DNA of 64,000 nt from NCBI GenBank assembly GCA_029001845.1, contig JAREWP010000050.1:1-64000 (forward strand). Direction: 5' to 3'. Made by a program: the position numbers and the translations under genes. Positions 62,359 to 64,000 of this stretch are shown here, one piece after another. Under the pieces are notes generated by a model. It had not been told where the DNA came from. It searched no databases and worked only from the letters and a program-made list of their open reading frames with translations. Position 1 is the stretch's first letter; each line of letters starts with the position of its first letter. This DNA comes from Candidatus Magnetocorallium paracelense (GTDB taxonomy: Bacteria; Nitrospirota; Thermodesulfovibrionia; Thermodesulfovibrionales; Magnetobacteriaceae).

Positions 62359-62859
62359 GTGCAGAAAACCATTATAACCGGTTCTATTGTGCAAGCCTAT
62401 GTAATATGCAGCCGACAGGCATGGCTTATGTCAAGGAATATATCGGGTAATCAGTATAACGATTTTATTGCAATCGGCAGATTGCTTTCAGAGGAGACAT
62501 ACAGGAAAGATAAAAAAGAGATTCTCATCGGCGGCAATAAGATTGACATAATAAGAGGCGACGACAACTCTTTGACTCTTATAGAGATTAAGAAGAGTTT
62601 AAAAATGGTCGAAGCGTCTGAAATGCAACTGCTCTATTATATGTACGGTATCAAAGATAAAGAGATCGAGATAAAAGGAGAGATCAGAATTCCAAAGGAA
62701 AAAAAAGTCATTCCCGTGGACCTTACTAAGGAGGGTATAAAAAAAGTAGAAGAAACCATTACCTCTATAGAGGAATTACTAAAAAATGAAGATCCGCCTC
62801 GGAAAATACGACTAAAATATTGCAAAACCTGCTCTTACCTGGAATTTTGTTGGGCGTAA
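62359..62859 (+). CDS. cas4: CRISPR adaptation nuclease Cas4
   Basis: A 166-residue protein, GTG start with GGAAGAG upstream. RecB-like motifs include YVICSRQAWL (first cluster Cys), IRGDDNSLTLIEIKKSLKM (D...E-x-K), and CKTCSYLEFCW (last three Cys of the Fe-S cluster). Cas4 trims prespacers and helps select PAM. It follows cas3 and precedes cas1 by 3 bp. Its small size is normal for the I-B branch. Confidence 0.93.
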   Translation: MQKTIITGSIVQAYVICSRQAWLMSRNISGNQYNDFIAIGRLLSEETYRKDKKEILIGGNKIDIIRGDDNSLTLIEIKKSLKMVEASEMQLLYYMYGIKDKEIEIKGEIRIPKEKKVIPVDLTKEGIKKVEETITSIEELLKNEDPPRKIRLKYCKTCSYLEFCWA

Positions 62860-62862
62860 AAA

Positions 62863-63858
62863 ATGGAAGAAACGATTTATATTTTTACAAGCGGTACTTT
62901 AAAGCGTAAGGACAATACTCTTTTATTTGAAACGGAGGATAAAACGAAAAAGTATATTCCCGTTGAAAATGTTAAGGAGATATTCGCCTTTGGGGAGATC
63001 GATATCAATAAACGACTCCTTGGCTTCCTTTCCGAAAAGGAGATCACCCTCTCTTATTTCAACTATTATGGTTATTATATGGGCACTTTTTATCCGAGAG
63101 AGCATTATAATTCAGGGTATATGATTCTCAGGCAGGCCGAATTTTATATGGATATAGAGAAAAGGATGATCATTGCCAGGCAGTTTGTTACAGGAGCTGT
63201 AAAAAATACTCTGAAAATTATGAAGTATTATGACAGGCGCGGTAAGGATTTAAAAAAGGAGATAGATATTGTCGAAGAGTTGATGTCGAATATAGATAAT
63301 CAAGAGAGTGTTGCAACTTTAATGGCTACAGAGGGGCAAATAAAACAGGCCTACTATCGGACTTTAAATTCCATAATCGACAGCGACGATTTTTCTTTTA
63401 CCAGGAGATCCAAAAGGCCACCCAAGGATTATCTGAATGCTCTTATCAGCTTCGCCAATTCAATGATTTACGTCTATGCTCTCAATGAGATATACCGGAC
63501 TCATCTCGATCCAAGGATAGGTTTTCTCCATACTTCGAATTTCAGAAGGTTCTCATTAAATCTTGACATTGCCGAAATTTTTAAACCTGTAATTGGAGAC
63601 AGAACGATTTTTTCTGTTATTAATAAAAAGAAGATAACAAAAAGAGATTTCGATAACGACCTTAAAGGTATATTGCTTAATGATTCCGGGAAAAGAAAAT
63701 TTCTTGAGAGTATTGAGGAAAGGTTAAAGCAGACGATCGAGCATTCGAAGATTGGTAAAAAAGTAAGTTACAGGCGTTTCGTCAGACTCGAGCTTTATAA
63801 GCTTGAGAAGCATCTTATGGGTGAAGAGCTCTATGAGCCTTTTGTCATGGATTGGTGA
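62863..63858 (+). CDS. cas1: CRISPR integrase Cas1
   Basis: A 331-residue protein. Catalytic residues are about Glu157 (MATEGQIKQAYYR), His223 (FLHTSNFRRFSL) and Asp235 (LNLDIAEIFKP), the standard metal triad. The N-terminal beta domain has IYIFTSGTLKRKDNTLLF. It belongs to the type I-B Cas1 branch. It inserts new spacers with Cas2. Its stop TGA overlaps the cas2 ATG by one base. Confidence 0.95.
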   Translation: MEETIYIFTSGTLKRKDNTLLFETEDKTKKYIPVENVKEIFAFGEIDINKRLLGFLSEKEITLSYFNYYGYYMGTFYPREHYNSGYMILRQAEFYMDIEKRMIIARQFVTGAVKNTLKIMKYYDRRGKDLKKEIDIVEELMSNIDNQESVATLMATEGQIKQAYYRTLNSIIDSDDFSFTRRSKRPPKDYLNALISFANSMIYVYALNEIYRTHLDPRIGFLHTSNFRRFSLNLDIAEIFKPVIGDRTIFSVINKKKITKRDFDNDLKGILLNDSGKRKFLESIEERLKQTIEHSKIGKKVSYRRFVRLELYKLEKHLMGEELYEPFVMDW

Positions 63859-64000
63859 TGTTTGTAATTTTATATTATGACGTGAATTCGAAAAGATGTC
63901 CGAAAATGTTGAAGACCTGTAGAAAGTACTTACAGTGGGTCCAGAATTCTGTTTTTGAGGGTGAGATTTCTGTTGGGGATTATGAGAGAATGATTTTTGA
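63858..64000 (+). CDS. cas2: CRISPR adaptation protein Cas2 (cut by window end)
   Basis: ATG at 63858-63860 (inside TGATG) opens a frame to the window end: MFVILYYDVNSKRCPKMLKT then YLQWVQNSVFEGEISVGDYE, the Cas2 ferredoxin-fold N-terminus with the conserved Tyr-Asp at residues 7-8 and S-V-F-E-G strand. About half of the usual ~90 residues is present. The CRISPR array probably follows it, beyond the window. Confidence 0.92.
   Translation, partial: MFVILYYDVNSKRCPKMLKTCRKYLQWVQNSVFEGEISVGDYERMIF

Noticed and set aside
1-64000. tRNA, rRNA or tmRNA genes
   Set aside because: I scanned intergenic spaces by eye for cloverleaf T-arm (GGTTCRANTCC) and saw no convincing case; a tRNAscan run would be decisive.

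Overview
The window looks like a chromosomal segment of a Gram-negative, probably anaerobic bacterium with fairly AT-rich DNA. Pointers are a secreted pentaheme cytochrome with an in-frame UGA (selenoprotein ExtKL type), a sigma-54-like promoter, an NfnAB-type flavin oxidoreductase pair, a DUF1573/cytochrome c protein, a cyclic-di-GMP-I riboswitch and a large hybrid sensor kinase. Desulfobacterota (former Deltaproteobacteria) or a neighbouring candidate lineage fits best; this is inference from gene content, with no rRNA or tRNA in view to settle it.

Layout. 1-1250: tail of an IS66-family transposase with its likely IS end, a 134-bp MITE with target duplications, and two small conserved genes. 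1500-3200: operator-like palindrome, -24/-12 promoter and the ExtKL-type cytochrome, read through a UGA. 3.2-7.4 kb: tsaB and a very long membrane protein with an acidic C-terminal tail of 40-residue tandem repeats. 7.5-18.7 kb: fused 5-oxoprolinase, DUF4143 ATPase next to a 62-bp palindrome, TPR/GT-C membrane protein, arfB, PstB-like ATPase, and an acyl-CoA ligase-ACP-acyltransferase fusion. 18.8-30.9 kb: ATPase/nuclease, Smr protein, MrfA-type helicase, extended NDP kinase, ornithine decarboxylase-like enzyme, nfnA and nfnB (separated by a dispersed repeat), glycosyltransferase, prmC. 31.2-37.7 kb: PhoB/PhoR pair, mgtE, a small Cys-rich protein, dppBC-like permeases and a DUF1573 cytochrome. 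38-47.2 kb: amidotransferase, Schlafen-type AlbA_2 protein, phosphohexomutase, hypothetical protein, seven-module hybrid kinase. 47.2-49.1 kb: repeat-rich intergenic DNA holding the c-di-GMP riboswitch and its small membrane-protein gene. 49.1-53.5 kb: ParA-like/DUF697/AlaX operon and a radical SAM gene overlapping an unrecognised partner. 53.7-54.6 kb: Rpn-type nuclease. 55.2-64 kb: complete type I-B cas operon, cas6-cas8b-cas7-cas5-cas3-cas4-cas1-cas2, with cas2 cut by the window end and no CRISPR array in view.

Two themes stand out. First, several short dispersed repeat families pack the intergenic spaces. Two carry clear insertion hallmarks: a 134-bp MITE with 9-bp target duplications and a 41-bp IS66-end-only element with an 8-bp duplication. 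Second, there are strong single-gene regulatory or recoding signals: the UGA with a bacterial SECIS-like hairpin and sigma-54 promoter at the ExtKL gene, and the c-di-GMP riboswitch on an undescribed membrane protein. No wholly new multi-gene system can be claimed from sequence alone; the best candidates are the riboswitch-controlled small membrane protein and the radical SAM/unknown overlapping pair.
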